From Virgibacillus dokdonensis (GTDB taxonomy: Bacteria; Bacillota; Bacilli; Bacillales; Amphibacillaceae), in NCBI RefSeq assembly GCF_900166595.1, contig NZ_LT745763.1, positions 1,334,814 through 1,398,813 of the forward strand: a stretch of 64,000 bases of DNA, given 5' to 3'. A program made the translations under genes and the position numbers. Each line of letters opens with the position of its first letter. Positions within the stretch are counted from its first letter, which is position 1. Of this stretch, positions 37,825 to 45,472 are shown in pieces. The notes under the pieces were generated by a model. The model made no database searches and was not told the DNA's origin. It saw only the letters and a program-made list of their open reading frames with translations.

Positions 37825-38111
37825 ATGTATAAGATTACATTCAGTAATGACAGGACGAGCAGGGCGAGACGGAACGCACAACGGCGACCACGTAATGCGA
37901 GCGGAGTGAGGACGAGGAAACCACGACGTAAACAGGCGGAAGCAAGCCGACGGAAGCAAGCGGAGTGAGGACGAGACAGAACAGCCAAAAAACAAATCGA
38001 AAATACATGCCGGATTTATTCGAGGGAAACGGGCTGGACGAGATAACCCCGGGGGGTGGTCGTTTTAGTTTCGCTTTGCCTGACCTGCGCAATTTTCTTA
38101 CAAAATTTTAA
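37825..38111 (+). pseudogene. GC-rich, arginine-coding gene remnant with internal repeats
   Basis: Two overlapping frames share the peptide SGVRTR because AGCGGAGTGAGGACGAG occurs twice (37900-37916 and 37959-37975) in different frames. Frame one reads MYKITFSNDRTSRARRNAQR and ends after about 47 codons. Frame two contains MPDLFEGNGLDEITPGGG and ends FLTKF at 38111. The pattern suggests one basic gene damaged by a duplication or frameshift. Product unknown. The rest of the gap 37692-38250 has no other gene. Confidence 0.4.
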
Positions 38112-38252
38112 ACTTTGGGAATGGTCGGGAAGTCGTGGCGATGTATCACAAACGTTCATTTTCGCGCGCTCACCTTAAACTGCTCTCTTTTATACCTACA
38201 TACAGATATAAATAAGTACTTGTGACCGATTTTGTACATCCCTGAAACGTGA

Positions 38253-38526
38253 CAAAAAGCGGCAATAGTAATTCGGCTGTTCTATGAGGAAGAACGGAGG
38301 AAGTCGGAGAATAAAAGAAACTCTACGTTAAAACAAAATACCGTTTTGCCAGATTTGGAAAAACGAGAACAATCGCAAGTACACGTAGAACTCGCAAAGA
38401 AAGCCGGAATAGGTAAATCGTCAATGGCTTATTAAAAGCCGACCGGACTTGTTCGAATTAGTCTTTGACGGAAACTACACGCAGATGAAGAAAGACGAGG
38501 AGCCGGAAGTTGACGACGAGACATAA
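38253..38526 (+). pseudogene. Frameshifted C-terminal remnant of a ParB-like phage/plasmid protein
   Basis: The first frame reads AAIVIRLFYEEERRKSENKR and later VHVELAKKAGIGKSSMAY then stop. One frame over it continues SRPDLFELVFDGNYTQMKKD to a stop at 38526. Joining the frames gives the helix-turn-helix and tail pattern of ParB-like regulators in phages and plasmids. There is no intact start. The family call is from recall of this tail pattern and is tentative; the frameshift is directly visible. Confidence 0.5.
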
Positions 38527-38560
38527 TAAAACCCCATCCGACTAAGGACAGGGCTATACT

Positions 38561-39247
38561 TTATTTGGTTAATGTAACGCCTTGCAATTTTATATATTGT
38601 CCATCTTCTATTGTAATATAAGTATCAGCCTGTACGTTTTCATTAGTAATGATGTTGTTTACTCCGCCTGCACTATTTTTAGCTACCTCATAATATCCCA
38701 TACCACTTTCTAGCGTGACTTTATATTCGCCGGGGTCGATGTCTTTTCCCACCTTGTACATACCGTCTTTGTAAACTCCGTCATCCGGTTTAACATTAGG
38801 TGCTTTATCTACCGGGTACATTTCAGCGCCTTGCATTTTAAAATAGTTTCCGTCGTTTAAAGTGACATAATGGTGTGATCCGCTAGTTAAATTAGCGTTA
38901 AATATGATGCTTTCTACTTGACCTTTACTGTCCTTTGCATTTTCTATGTATCCCATGCTGTCGGCAAACACTAAGTATTCGCCCGGGTCGATGTCGCTGC
39001 CTACTTTATATGTGCCTGCTTCTATAGCTTTAGTTTTCGGATTTTCTTCTTTTTTAGGTTTTTCTTTTTCTTTCTTCTCTGCTTTTGGTTCTTCCTTTGT
39101 GTCTTTTTCTGCATTAACTTCTTGGTCGTCGTCCGCTTTCTCTGGTGTTTCTTCAACCAAAGATCCTATTCCCCCTAGAATTATTATTACCGCTAATACC
39201 CAAAACCACCATCTTTTAAATATCGGTTTCTTCACTTTTTCTGACAT
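38561..39247 (-). CDS. Membrane-anchored protein with two repeated beta domains, cargo
   Basis: A 228-residue protein: short cytoplasmic MSEKVKKPIFKRW, one membrane helix (WFWVLAVIIILGGIGSLV, about 14-31), a highly charged Glu/Lys linker (about 35-78), then two copies of a beta domain that begins GTYKVGSDIDPGEYLVF and GMYKVGKDIDPGEYKVT and ends in YxxxxDGxYxKxQG. The domains should lie outside the membrane. No enzymatic motif is seen. It stands alone on the reverse strand with AAGGGGAGTTAATT before the ATG. Candidate surface or phage-exclusion cargo; function unknown. Confidence 0.75.
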   Translation of the reverse strand: MSEKVKKPIFKRWWFWVLAVIIILGGIGSLVEETPEKADDDQEVNAEKDTKEEPKAEKKEKEKPKKEENPKTKAIEAGTYKVGSDIDPGEYLVFADSMGYIENAKDSKGQVESIIFNANLTSGSHHYVTLNDGNYFKMQGAEMYPVDKAPNVKPDDGVYKDGMYKVGKDIDPGEYKVTLESGMGYYEVAKNSAGGVNNIITNENVQADTYITIEDGQYIKLQGVTLTK

Positions 39248-39316
39248 AATTAACTCCCCTTATTAATCTGAATTTACTAAGACAATGTTATCATTTTATG
39301 GATAATATTTCTATAG

Positions 39317-39883
39317 AAAGAACTTTCATCCGACATCAATATAATAACTGCTGAAATAAACGCCTATAAACAGGTGGCAGGCGAAGCAATTTTCGAGATT
39401 GGTAGGCGGTTGAAACACGTAAAAGAAAACGACTTGGCACACGGGGAATGGTCGAAATGGTGTAAAAACGAGATAGGTATTACTAGACAGCAAGCAGATA
39501 GGTTCATAGTAGTTTTCGAGGAATTAGGGACAAATGACACGACGTCGTGTCAAATCGGTGTATCGCGGCTATACGAAATAGCCACGCTCCCACCCGAACA
39601 ACGAGAATCCGAACACACCACGTCAAAAGGCGAACAGAAAACCCCCGCCGAAATGACGGTGCGCGAGTTACGACAACTCAAGGCGGACTTAAAGAAAGCG
39701 GAGGAACGAGCCGAACTCGAACGCAAGGAACGGGAACGACTCGAGGAATACGCAAACAAGAAGCCCGAAGTGCGGACGGAATATATCGAAGTACAAAAAG
39801 AATCGCCTGAGCTCCGCGATCGGTCATTCGACACACCTTATGCGTGGGCATATGTCCTAACGTTAGGACATTTAGGACGGTAA
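39317..39883 (+). pseudogene. DUF3102 gene, 5' and 3' truncated (copy 1)
   Basis: The frame is open from a TAG at 39314 and reads SSDINIITAEINAYKQVAGE then AIFEIGRRLKHVKENDLAHG, the start of a DUF3102 protein, but no start codon precedes SSDIN; the only later start is a GTG at 39374 without a good site. It continues through RLYEIATLPPEQRE and a coiled coil (ELRQLKADLKKAEERAELER) and stops at 39883 after VRTEYIEVQKE plus foreign sequence. DUF3102 proteins occur in phages and integrative elements; function unknown. A perfect 16-bp palindrome (39536-39551) lies inside. Confidence 0.7.
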
Positions 39884-39900
39884 ATTTGCGACGTCGCAAA
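39852..39900. repeat. Two perfect palindromes at the end of DUF3102 copy 1
   Basis: ATGTCCTAACGTTAGGACAT at 39852-39871 (20 bp) and TTTGCGACGTCGCAAA at 39885-39900 (16 bp). They span the broken 3' end of the gene. Confidence 0.8.
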
Positions 39901-39916
39901 ATAAGGAGGTGGGGAC

Positions 39917-40228
39917 TTGCTAATCCGAAATTCGGAATACCAGCCCGTCTCACGGAGATTGCGGAGACAGGGAAGTACTGACGGTGTATTTATGTCGTGG
40001 TACCAGTCAATCGGATTCACTCCAAAACAGGTTAGCCGGTTGATCCAACGATTCGAGTTATTGACAAATTGTCAAGAACCGGAGCAGGCGCTAATCGAAG
40101 ACCTACCCGTCTCATTAACGTACGAAATCGCAAAACCATCCGCAGATTCCACGCCAGCCGACGAGAAATGGTTGTCCGCAACTCCGCCTTTAATGAGGCG
40201 TCGAAAAGGGCAACGTTGCACCATTTAG
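39917..40228 (+). pseudogene. DUF3102-like fragment (copy 2) with a frameshift
   Basis: A TTG after AAGGAGGTGGGGAC opens a 103-residue frame, but only GVFMSWYQSIGFTPKQVSRL to EDLPVSLTYEIAKPSADS has family character. The matching upstream part, PARLTEIAETGKY, is in another frame and ends at TAC-TGA near 39979; removing one T rejoins TGKY-DGVF. The 3' end degenerates after EKWL. TTGACA-AAT-TGTCAA (40061-40075) forms an inverted repeat inside. Confidence 0.6.
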
Positions 40229-40400
40229 GAACGCCGCTGATTGTGGATAGGAGCAACGCAAATAAATCCATTCAGTAAGTGATGCGAGCGTGGGAACGTA
40301 CCCACATGGGTAAGCTATTTGCTTGCGTGTGTGTGGTTTGATTCGACCCGAATCATTTCCGGTAGGGTTGTGATAAGATAGAGTGCGTTTATTCCAATAT

Positions 40401-40422
40401 GTCGGAAAGACGTCTTTCCGAC
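40401..40422. repeat. Perfect 22-bp palindrome
   Basis: The left half is GTCGGAAAGAC and the right half is its exact complement GTCTTTCCGAC, meeting at a GACGTC centre. It sits exactly where the DUF3102 remnant on the reverse strand (ending AKTVDEMTV) loses its family sequence. Confidence 0.9.
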
Positions 40423-40745
40423 GTCGGGAACTTACCGTCATTTCATCAACCGTTTTAGCATCCCCACTTGAAAGAGTATGTTCTTTTTCTCGTTCTTTTA
40501 CAGGAATTTGAGCTATCTCATACAAAGCTTTTATTCCTAAATTGCGTCCCGAGACGTAATTTGAGTTACCTAATTCCTCGTATATACGAATAAACCTTCC
40601 TGCATAATCTCTGGTCATATCTATGCTTTCCAACCACTTGCCGATCTATCTCCTTAGGTAGCGACAACATTTCAAATATTTTACCGCTAGTCAAAAGCGA
40701 CGACGTCGTCGTATTTGTGTACGTACCCAACTTTTTGAGCGTCAT
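40423..40745 (-). pseudogene. Chimeric DUF3102 remnants (copies 3 and 4)
   Basis: From an ATG at 40745 the reverse strand reads MTLKKLGTYTNTTTSSLLTS then GKIFEMLSLPKEIDR, a mid-DUF3102 segment. At GATCGGCAAGTGG the family sequence switches frame to GKWLESIDMTRDYAGRFIRI then LGIKALYEIAQIPVKERE and AKTVDEMTV, a segment that normally comes earlier in the protein. This order shows recombination between two copies. CGACGACGTCGTCG (40698-40711) is a perfect palindrome inside, and ATTGCGTC-CCGA-GACGTAAT (40541-40560) a near-perfect one. Confidence 0.65.
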
Positions 40746-40952
40746 CGTTCTCCCAAAATAGGAGGACTAGCTTCGTAATCACCTCCAATTTGGCGCTTAC
40801 AACCGATTAAAGTATACCAACGTACAAAAACGTGTGTAACTGACAGCTTTTTAACGAAATAAAAGGCGCACAGACGTTTCTTTTTCATTCGAATGTATTA
40901 ATACCCACGACAAACAAAACGCCTTAAATGCGCTTATTTTAACGAAAATCTG

Positions 40953-41171
40953 CTACTCGTTTTCCGCTTTTTCCAACGACATTATTTCGTTTATATCCTC
41001 TATATCAAACATTTCTGCAATTTTAGCAATAGTTTCAGTATTAACTCTTTTTATGTCCTTCTTGCACATGTCATTAACAGTCGACGGACTGAGTTCTAAC
41101 CTTTTAGCAAGTTCCAGTTGAGTTACACCTTCTCTTTTCAATATTTCCTGAATATGTAATTTCACTCTCAT
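40953..41171 (-). CDS. Cro/CI-type HTH repressor of the element
   Basis: A 72-residue XRE-family protein, nearly all helix-turn-helix (VTQLELAKRLELSPSTVNDMCKK), with a short acidic tail DINEIMSLEKAENE. The ATG follows TAAGGAGAGTATTATAA. It is divergent from the gene at 41328, and both promoters contain the same palindromic operator, so it most likely represses the rightward operon and itself. It has no peptidase or ligand domain, so induction must come from another protein. Confidence 0.9.
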   Translation of the reverse strand: MRVKLHIQEILKREGVTQLELAKRLELSPSTVNDMCKKDIKRVNTETIAKIAEMFDIEDINEIMSLEKAENE

Positions 41172-41205
41172 TTATAATACTCTCCTTATTATGTTCTTTA
41201 ATGAA

Positions 41206-41297
41206 ATTATATATTAATTCGGTTAAACCGTAAAATTTATGTTGACATTCGGTTAAACCGAATTTATAATTGAGTTATCGATTCGGATAAACCGAAT
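41206..41297. promoter_or_regulatory. Divergent promoters with three operators
   Basis: Leftward: TTTACG (41234-41229), 17-base spacer, TATAAT (41211-41206). Rightward: TTGACA (41242-41247), 17-base spacer, TATAAT (41265-41270). Operators: O1 ATTCGGTTAAACCG (41217-41230) in the leftward spacer; O2 ATTCGGTTAAACCGAAT (41247-41263), a perfect 17-bp palindrome in the rightward spacer; O3 ATTCGGATAAACCGAAT (41281-41297) downstream of the rightward promoter. Starts are 30 and 34 bases apart, close to three helical turns. Confidence 0.92.
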
Positions 41298-41327
41298 ATA
41301 TCGTAATCAAGAAAGGGCGATTCAAAT

Positions 41328-41657
41328 ATGAAAACTATAAACAACAGCAACAAAGGTACAGTAACAATTACGGCGGACTATAACGAAGTAGCCATTCTAC
41401 AACTCGCATTAAAAAAGCTGATGACTCAATCCACCGAAAAGGAGTTAGCGTCGGAAGCAAGTCGGTTGTTGCATGACGTAAGCAACCCCGTTAGCACATC
41501 GCCGACTGTTCATTGTTCTTATTGCAACGCAGAAATACCAGACGTTAATAAGGCTTGGCACGAAATTAGCGAAGTTGAGTCGCAAGGGTATATCGTCTGT
41601 TCACTCGATTGTTTAAAGGAATACGCTAAACGTTTAGGGGGCGGATACACATGCTAA
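41328..41657 (+). CDS. Zinc-ribbon-like small protein, first gene of the rightward operon
   Basis: A 109-residue protein with a helical N-terminal half (ITADYNEVAILQLALKKLMTQ) and a C-terminal CSYC ... CSLDC arrangement (HCSYCNAEIPDVNKAWHEI, GYIVCSLDCLKEYAKRL) that should bind zinc. The ATG follows AAGAAAGGGCGATTCAAAT. It is directly under the O2/O3-controlled promoter and overlaps the next gene by seven bases. No family recognised; early regulatory role inferred from position. Confidence 0.75.
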   Translation: MKTINNSNKGTVTITADYNEVAILQLALKKLMTQSTEKELASEASRLLHDVSNPVSTSPTVHCSYCNAEIPDVNKAWHEISEVESQGYIVCSLDCLKEYAKRLGGGYTC

Positions 41658-41947
41658 ATTATTACAATCAGTTAAACAAATTACGCGAGAAAATAAACGA
41701 AGATTTTGATTACTATCGCAAGCAAAACAGCTTGATTGATCGCAGGCTAAACGGACTAGGAAAACGTGGGGACATTCGCCGGACAGCCGAGGAAATGCAG
41801 GAGTTACTAGAGCAACGGCAGAAAGTAAAGGATGCCTCTTTACAGTTAATGCCATTATGGGATTTATTTCGGCACGGTTGGACTGAAGCAGAAGAACGTT
41901 TTTACAAAGCGTTAAGTCACTCAAAAAATTCGGAAGGGGAGAATTAA
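41651..41947 (+). CDS. Coiled-coil small protein, unknown
   Basis: The 98-residue product is almost all helical and charged (LNKLREKINEDFDYYRKQNS, EEMQELLEQRQKVKDASLQL). It overlaps the end of the preceding gene and starts after TTAGGGGGCGGATACAC. Unknown function; probably translated with its neighbours. Confidence 0.65.
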   Translation: MLNYYNQLNKLREKINEDFDYYRKQNSLIDRRLNGLGKRGDIRRTAEEMQELLEQRQKVKDASLQLMPLWDLFRHGWTEAEERFYKALSHSKNSEGEN

Positions 41948-41949
41948 AA

Positions 41950-42177
41950 ATGAAAAAAGAAACGGCGCAAGTAGTGGTTAAAAAGACGGTGGTAGGCTGG
42001 TTCAACGTGTATTTATTCGAGGGGGAGGGCGCAGAACAAGTCGGATGGATTAATATGTCACCGCAGCAGTTTACGGAGTTTTTCCCGGGGAAATCGACCG
42101 ACTTTAAGCTAATGGCGCAGGAAGTTACGCAAGAACAAGTCGATAGGATATTAAGTGCGGGCGTGTTGGTTGCGTAA
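41950..42177 (+). CDS. Small protein, unknown
   Basis: A 75-residue product (MKKETAQVVVKKTVVGWFNV, GWINMSPQQFTEFFPGK) starting two bases after the previous stop with AAGGGGAGAATTAAAA upstream. Predicted beta strands followed by a helix. It is the last gene of this short early operon before the non-coding repeat region. Confidence 0.65.
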   Translation: MKKETAQVVVKKTVVGWFNVYLFEGEGAEQVGWINMSPQQFTEFFPGKSTDFKLMAQEVTQEQVDRILSAGVLVA

Positions 42178-43201
42178 GTCTAAAATAATTGTATCACTTT
42201 TGGAGATTAATGCGGCAATAAGTAATAGTGAGGGGCTTACGCACTCGTTTGTAAAGTTTTTGTGACAATTTTAATTTTATTAGTTACTTTTTACCGTTTA
42301 GTTGTCTTAATAAACGCAGAAAAGGTTGAGTCCGGTCGGGCGAGTGCGTAAGCAATGATATCGGAAATTACGTGTAGTTATGGGGCATTTCCACTACGTT
42401 TCATTTGCCCCCAAGTCTTTTTTGCAAAAGCCTTGTATCGTCCAGTACTTATATTACTTTATCGGAGTTACTTATTTTCGGAAACAGATTAAATAATATA
42501 TAGCCCGGCTTGTAAGTGATTTTCTTACAAGACGTAGGTTTTTAGATAACGTATATACATGACGCAAATACATGGCGGACATATAAAACGCATGTTGTTG
42601 CCAACCTTTTTCGGCGGTATATGTACTATGTATTTTTCGGAGTATCTTTTAACGTAAGTGGGACTGATATAGAAGATGAGTAAGCAAATACGAAAATCGA
42701 AGTAAAACAGAGAAAAACATTGATATAGGGGTGTTTTTTGAAGGTGATCAGGATTTTAATTTGCACACAAAATGGTACCTATTTTTTCGATAATGCACAC
42801 AAAATGGTACCTATTTTTTAATGTAATAAAAACAAATTACTGGAATGTAAAGTTTTTGTGACAATTTTAGTTTTATTAGATACTTTTTCCGTTTAGTTGG
42901 CTTAGAGGGTGTTAGAGGATTTAATTATTAGTAAATGGTCACTTTTAACAATTTAGTCACTTTAATAGGTGTAATTTTTTACGCCATTTTTGCCGTTTAC
43001 TTGGTCTATAGGGTGGTAGAGGATTTAGTTTATTTTTACGCCATTTTTAGCTTTTAGTTGTCTATATAAATGCCGAAAGGGTAGATAAAAGGAAGGTTTT
43101 AGGTTTGGAGGTTGCCTATTACTTTCCTATATTTTTTATATTTTGAGAAGTTTTTTACAACAAATTAAAAAAAGATACTAAATTTAAAGGAGGTTTTATA
43201 G
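42178..43201. repeat. 1-kb non-coding region with iteron-like direct repeats
   Basis: A 58-59-base unit beginning GTAAAGTTTTTGTGACAATT and ending TTTAGTTG(T/G)CTTA occurs at 42251-42309 and 42847-42904 with few differences. Shorter relatives (TTTTACGCCATTTTT plus a TTTA(G/C)TTG tail) are at 42976-43010 and 43033-43067, with GGTAGAGGATTTA-type links. Separately, TGCACACAAAATGGTACCTA plus a T run occurs at 42762-42787 and 42794-42819, 32 bases apart. No gene is visible. Position just upstream of a RepL-like gene suggests a replication origin. Confidence 0.7.
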
Positions 43202-43435
43202 ATGACTAACAGACAATTAAAGTTATTGCGTATGTACTCCGGCTTAACCCAACGAGAATTTGCGGAATTAATCGGAGTTGCCCCATCTACCGTTGCCAAG
43301 ATTGAGGCCGGATTTACTTACGTTACCGACGCAACTAAGGCAAAGATTCTACGTAAGTTTGATCTCACTTGCCCCGAATTTACATATTTTTGCATACAAA
43401 TGGACACAGAAAGGATAATGGCGAATGACAACTAA
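43202..43435 (+). CDS. XRE-type HTH protein preceding the replication gene
   Basis: A 77-residue protein with a canonical HTH_3 (NRQLKLLRMYSGLTQREFAE, LIGVAPSTVAKIEAGF) and a short tail. The ATG follows AAGGAGGTTTTATAG. It overlaps the next gene by 11 bases, so the two are coupled. It probably regulates copy control or expression of the replication gene from the adjacent repeat region. Confidence 0.85.
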   Translation: MTNRQLKLLRMYSGLTQREFAELIGVAPSTVAKIEAGFTYVTDATKAKILRKFDLTCPEFTYFCIQMDTERIMANDN

Positions 43436-44375
43436 TAATTATCGCGATTTTAAAGCTGAACAGCAGGCGTATAAGGACTTACATCCTAATACGAGGAAAC
43501 AAATCGTAAAAATGACGCAAGATTTTATCATGCAAGACGGAGTTGCAATTGATTCAGAAACTGGCGAAATAATTACCGATAAATTACATGTCGAGCCTAA
43601 AATTAACGGCGAAGTAATTAAAGGCAAGCAGACGGTTGACCACTTAGCCGAACATCAAACAGCACACGGTGGATTTGTGTTTGCGTTTTTTGAAGCATAT
43701 AGATCAATGAATGATAGATTTCCGTTTTTAAGTAAGTCAGACTTAGCTAGGTTAATGTTTATTGGTACATACGTAAGCTGGCAAACTAATCACCTTGTAT
43801 ACGATAACGGCAGACCGATAAATAAGAAAAAACTAGGGGAGTTGTTAGGAATGAGCCGCAATGCTTATGCAACTTTTTATAAGACGTTAATAAAAAATGG
43901 AATATTGACGGAATCTGAAACAGGTTTAATGGTCGATCCTTCATTGTTTTACCGAGGTGATCTTAGTAACGCACCGGAACAAACTAAAAATTTACAGTAC
44001 ACGCGAATATTTCGAAAAACAATCCGGGACTTGTATAACATGTTCAATGGTCGAAGTATTAAAAAACTAAGTGTAGTCTATGAAATTTTACCGTATGTGA
44101 ATTTTAACTATAACATCATTTGCCATAATCCAGACGAGGTACAGCAAGAAAAAATTATACCTATGACATTAGCAGAATTAGCACAAAAACTAGGGTATGC
44201 AGACCACAGAAAATTAATCCGAGCGTTGCGTGAGATAAAACTAGACAATGTATCTGTATTCGGTTTTTTCTCGGTTGAAAGAGACTCCCGGAAAAAGAAA
44301 GTAGTTGTTAATCCAGCGGTAATTTATGCAGGGAATGGCAAGCATTTGGATGCGATAAAAATATTATTTAGATAA
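43425..44375 (+). CDS. Winged-helix replication protein, RepL-like
   Basis: The 316-residue protein resembles plasmid RepL: SETGEIITDKL near residue 45, then a helical winged-helix domain (SDLARLMFIGTYVSW, KKKLGELLGMSRNAYATFYK, LIKNGILTE) ending ETGLMVDPSLFYRGDL, as in RepL proteins. A second winged-helix-like part follows (PMTLAELAQKLGYADHRKLI). The iteron-like repeats lie upstream, the usual RepL-type or iteron-plasmid arrangement. The similarity is by pattern, so a regulator is an alternative. Confidence 0.55.
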   Translation: MTTNNYRDFKAEQQAYKDLHPNTRKQIVKMTQDFIMQDGVAIDSETGEIITDKLHVEPKINGEVIKGKQTVDHLAEHQTAHGGFVFAFFEAYRSMNDRFPFLSKSDLARLMFIGTYVSWQTNHLVYDNGRPINKKKLGELLGMSRNAYATFYKTLIKNGILTESETGLMVDPSLFYRGDLSNAPEQTKNLQYTRIFRKTIRDLYNMFNGRSIKKLSVVYEILPYVNFNYNIICHNPDEVQQEKIIPMTLAELAQKLGYADHRKLIRALREIKLDNVSVFGFFSVERDSRKKKVVVNPAVIYAGNGKHLDAIKILFR

Positions 44376-44451
44376 TAAACGCTAGTTACTTAGTAAGCAG
44401 GTGGTAACGGCGTTTTTTATATTCAATTTTACAAAAGAGAGGATTTTTACA

Positions 44452-44814
44452 ATGACAAACGAAAACAATTGGACAGAAAAACGGAAAGAACTAGAACGTA
44501 ACCTATTAGACGCAAAGGAAAAGGTAATGCACTACGACAGTACTTTTCGCCCTTATCGCAAGGTAACGGATAGCGAATATCACGAAGCTAAACGAGATGT
44601 AATCCGGTTAGCAACCGAAATTAGAAACGGAGACCACGAAGCAACCAAGCCCGCCGATCCCTACGAAGGCATGTCCGTCGCTCAATTACAGCAACTTTAC
44701 GACGACAAAAAAGCCGAATACAAAGGCGGAGCAGGTAGCGGACGGCAAGCAGCGGAGTTATTGACGATTAACACACGTATTCAAGCATTAGAAGCAGGCG
44801 AGGCGAGTGAGTAA
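44452..44814 (+). CDS. Coiled-coil protein, unknown, late operon
   Basis: Starting at the ATG after AGAGAGGATTTTTACA gives 120 residues, mostly charged helix (EKRKELERNLLDAKEKVMHY, SVAQLQQLYDDKKAEYKGG). A TTG-type start further up lacks a site. It is the first gene of the rightward block that leads to the tape-measure gene. No family recognised. Confidence 0.65.
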   Translation: MTNENNWTEKRKELERNLLDAKEKVMHYDSTFRPYRKVTDSEYHEAKRDVIRLATEIRNGDHEATKPADPYEGMSVAQLQQLYDDKKAEYKGGAGSGRQAAELLTINTRIQALEAGEASE

Positions 44815-45031
44815 CAGCAGTAATGAGTTATGGCGACAGGAACCGGGCTGGCTTGCGGGGTATACGGAAGATCGTGATTTGATACGGAGGATTAAGCGAT
44901 ACAAGCATGACTGGCGTATCACTGCCGACTACTTCAAAAACGGCAGATTAATCGGCGTCCATTTTAAGATACCAAGCGAGCAACGACGCCCAGCAGAACG
45001 AATGTTTGAATGTAAGGTAAAGCCATATTAA
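44807..45031 (+). CDS. Small protein, unknown
   Basis: A 74-residue product (SNSSNELWRQEPGWLAGYTE, NGRLIGVHFKIPSEQRR) starting at a GTG that overlaps the previous stop by eight bases (GTGAGTAA context). Probably coupled to it. Unknown function. Confidence 0.6.
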   Translation: MSNSSNELWRQEPGWLAGYTEDRDLIRRIKRYKHDWRITADYFKNGRLIGVHFKIPSEQRRPAERMFECKVKPY

Positions 45032-45049
45032 GTCGGAGGGGGTAAGCGA

Positions 45050-45427
45050 ATGTACTGCATATCCAAGCAACATACGTATGTAAAAAACTACCCGCCGTTT
45101 GAGTCGTTAATCAAAACGGATAAAAACGGGAACAGCACGCCATTAATTGATAACGACGTAGTTTTAACGGTGCTGGACGAAAACAAGTACGAGATTACTT
45201 GCGGAAATAAGCTGCTAGCGCAAGGCATTTACGACAATATATTCCAGACCGTGGATAGTTTACGGCGATTCGGCGTGCCTAGACCGGACATTGCGGTGTA
45301 TACGCATGAGCGCCGACGCGTTAGACGGAAGTACGATTTGTTCGAGGAAGAAATCGAATGGCAGGCTACGGAGTTACAAAGACCTGAACGGCAGAAAAAA
45401 GATGAATGGCAAGAAGAACTGGGCTAA
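45050..45427 (+). CDS. Small protein, unknown, possibly extended by frameshift
   Basis: A 125-residue product (MYCISKQHTYVKNYPPFESL to KKDEWQEELG). The ATG follows AGTCGGAGGGGGTAAGCGA. Just before its stop, reading GAAGAACTGGGCTAATAAA with one G fewer would give EELANKLLAELQDKAKEVN and end at 45473, exactly where the next gene starts. So either a one-base insertion has shortened the protein or a +1 shift extends it. No family recognised. Confidence 0.65.
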   Translation: MYCISKQHTYVKNYPPFESLIKTDKNGNSTPLIDNDVVLTVLDENKYEITCGNKLLAQGIYDNIFQTVDSLRRFGVPRPDIAVYTHERRRVRRKYDLFEEEIEWQATELQRPERQKKDEWQEELG

Positions 45428-45472
45428 TAAATTGCTGGCGGAGTTGCAAGACAAAGCGAAGGAGGTCAATTA

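Noticed and set aside
37768..38092. Three overlapping reverse-strand frames in the GC-rich patch
   Set aside because: Low-complexity translations of the repeat (many Arg, Ser, Leu) without starts; the forward remnants explain the region better.
40032..40278. Small frames on both strands around DUF3102 copy 2
   Set aside because: They overlap the family-matching fragment and show no own homology or ribosome-binding sites.
43120..43145. Copy of the dispersed repeat in the element (TACTTTCCTATA)
   Set aside because: Only this short AT-rich match is present, without the second box or the hairpin; likely chance.
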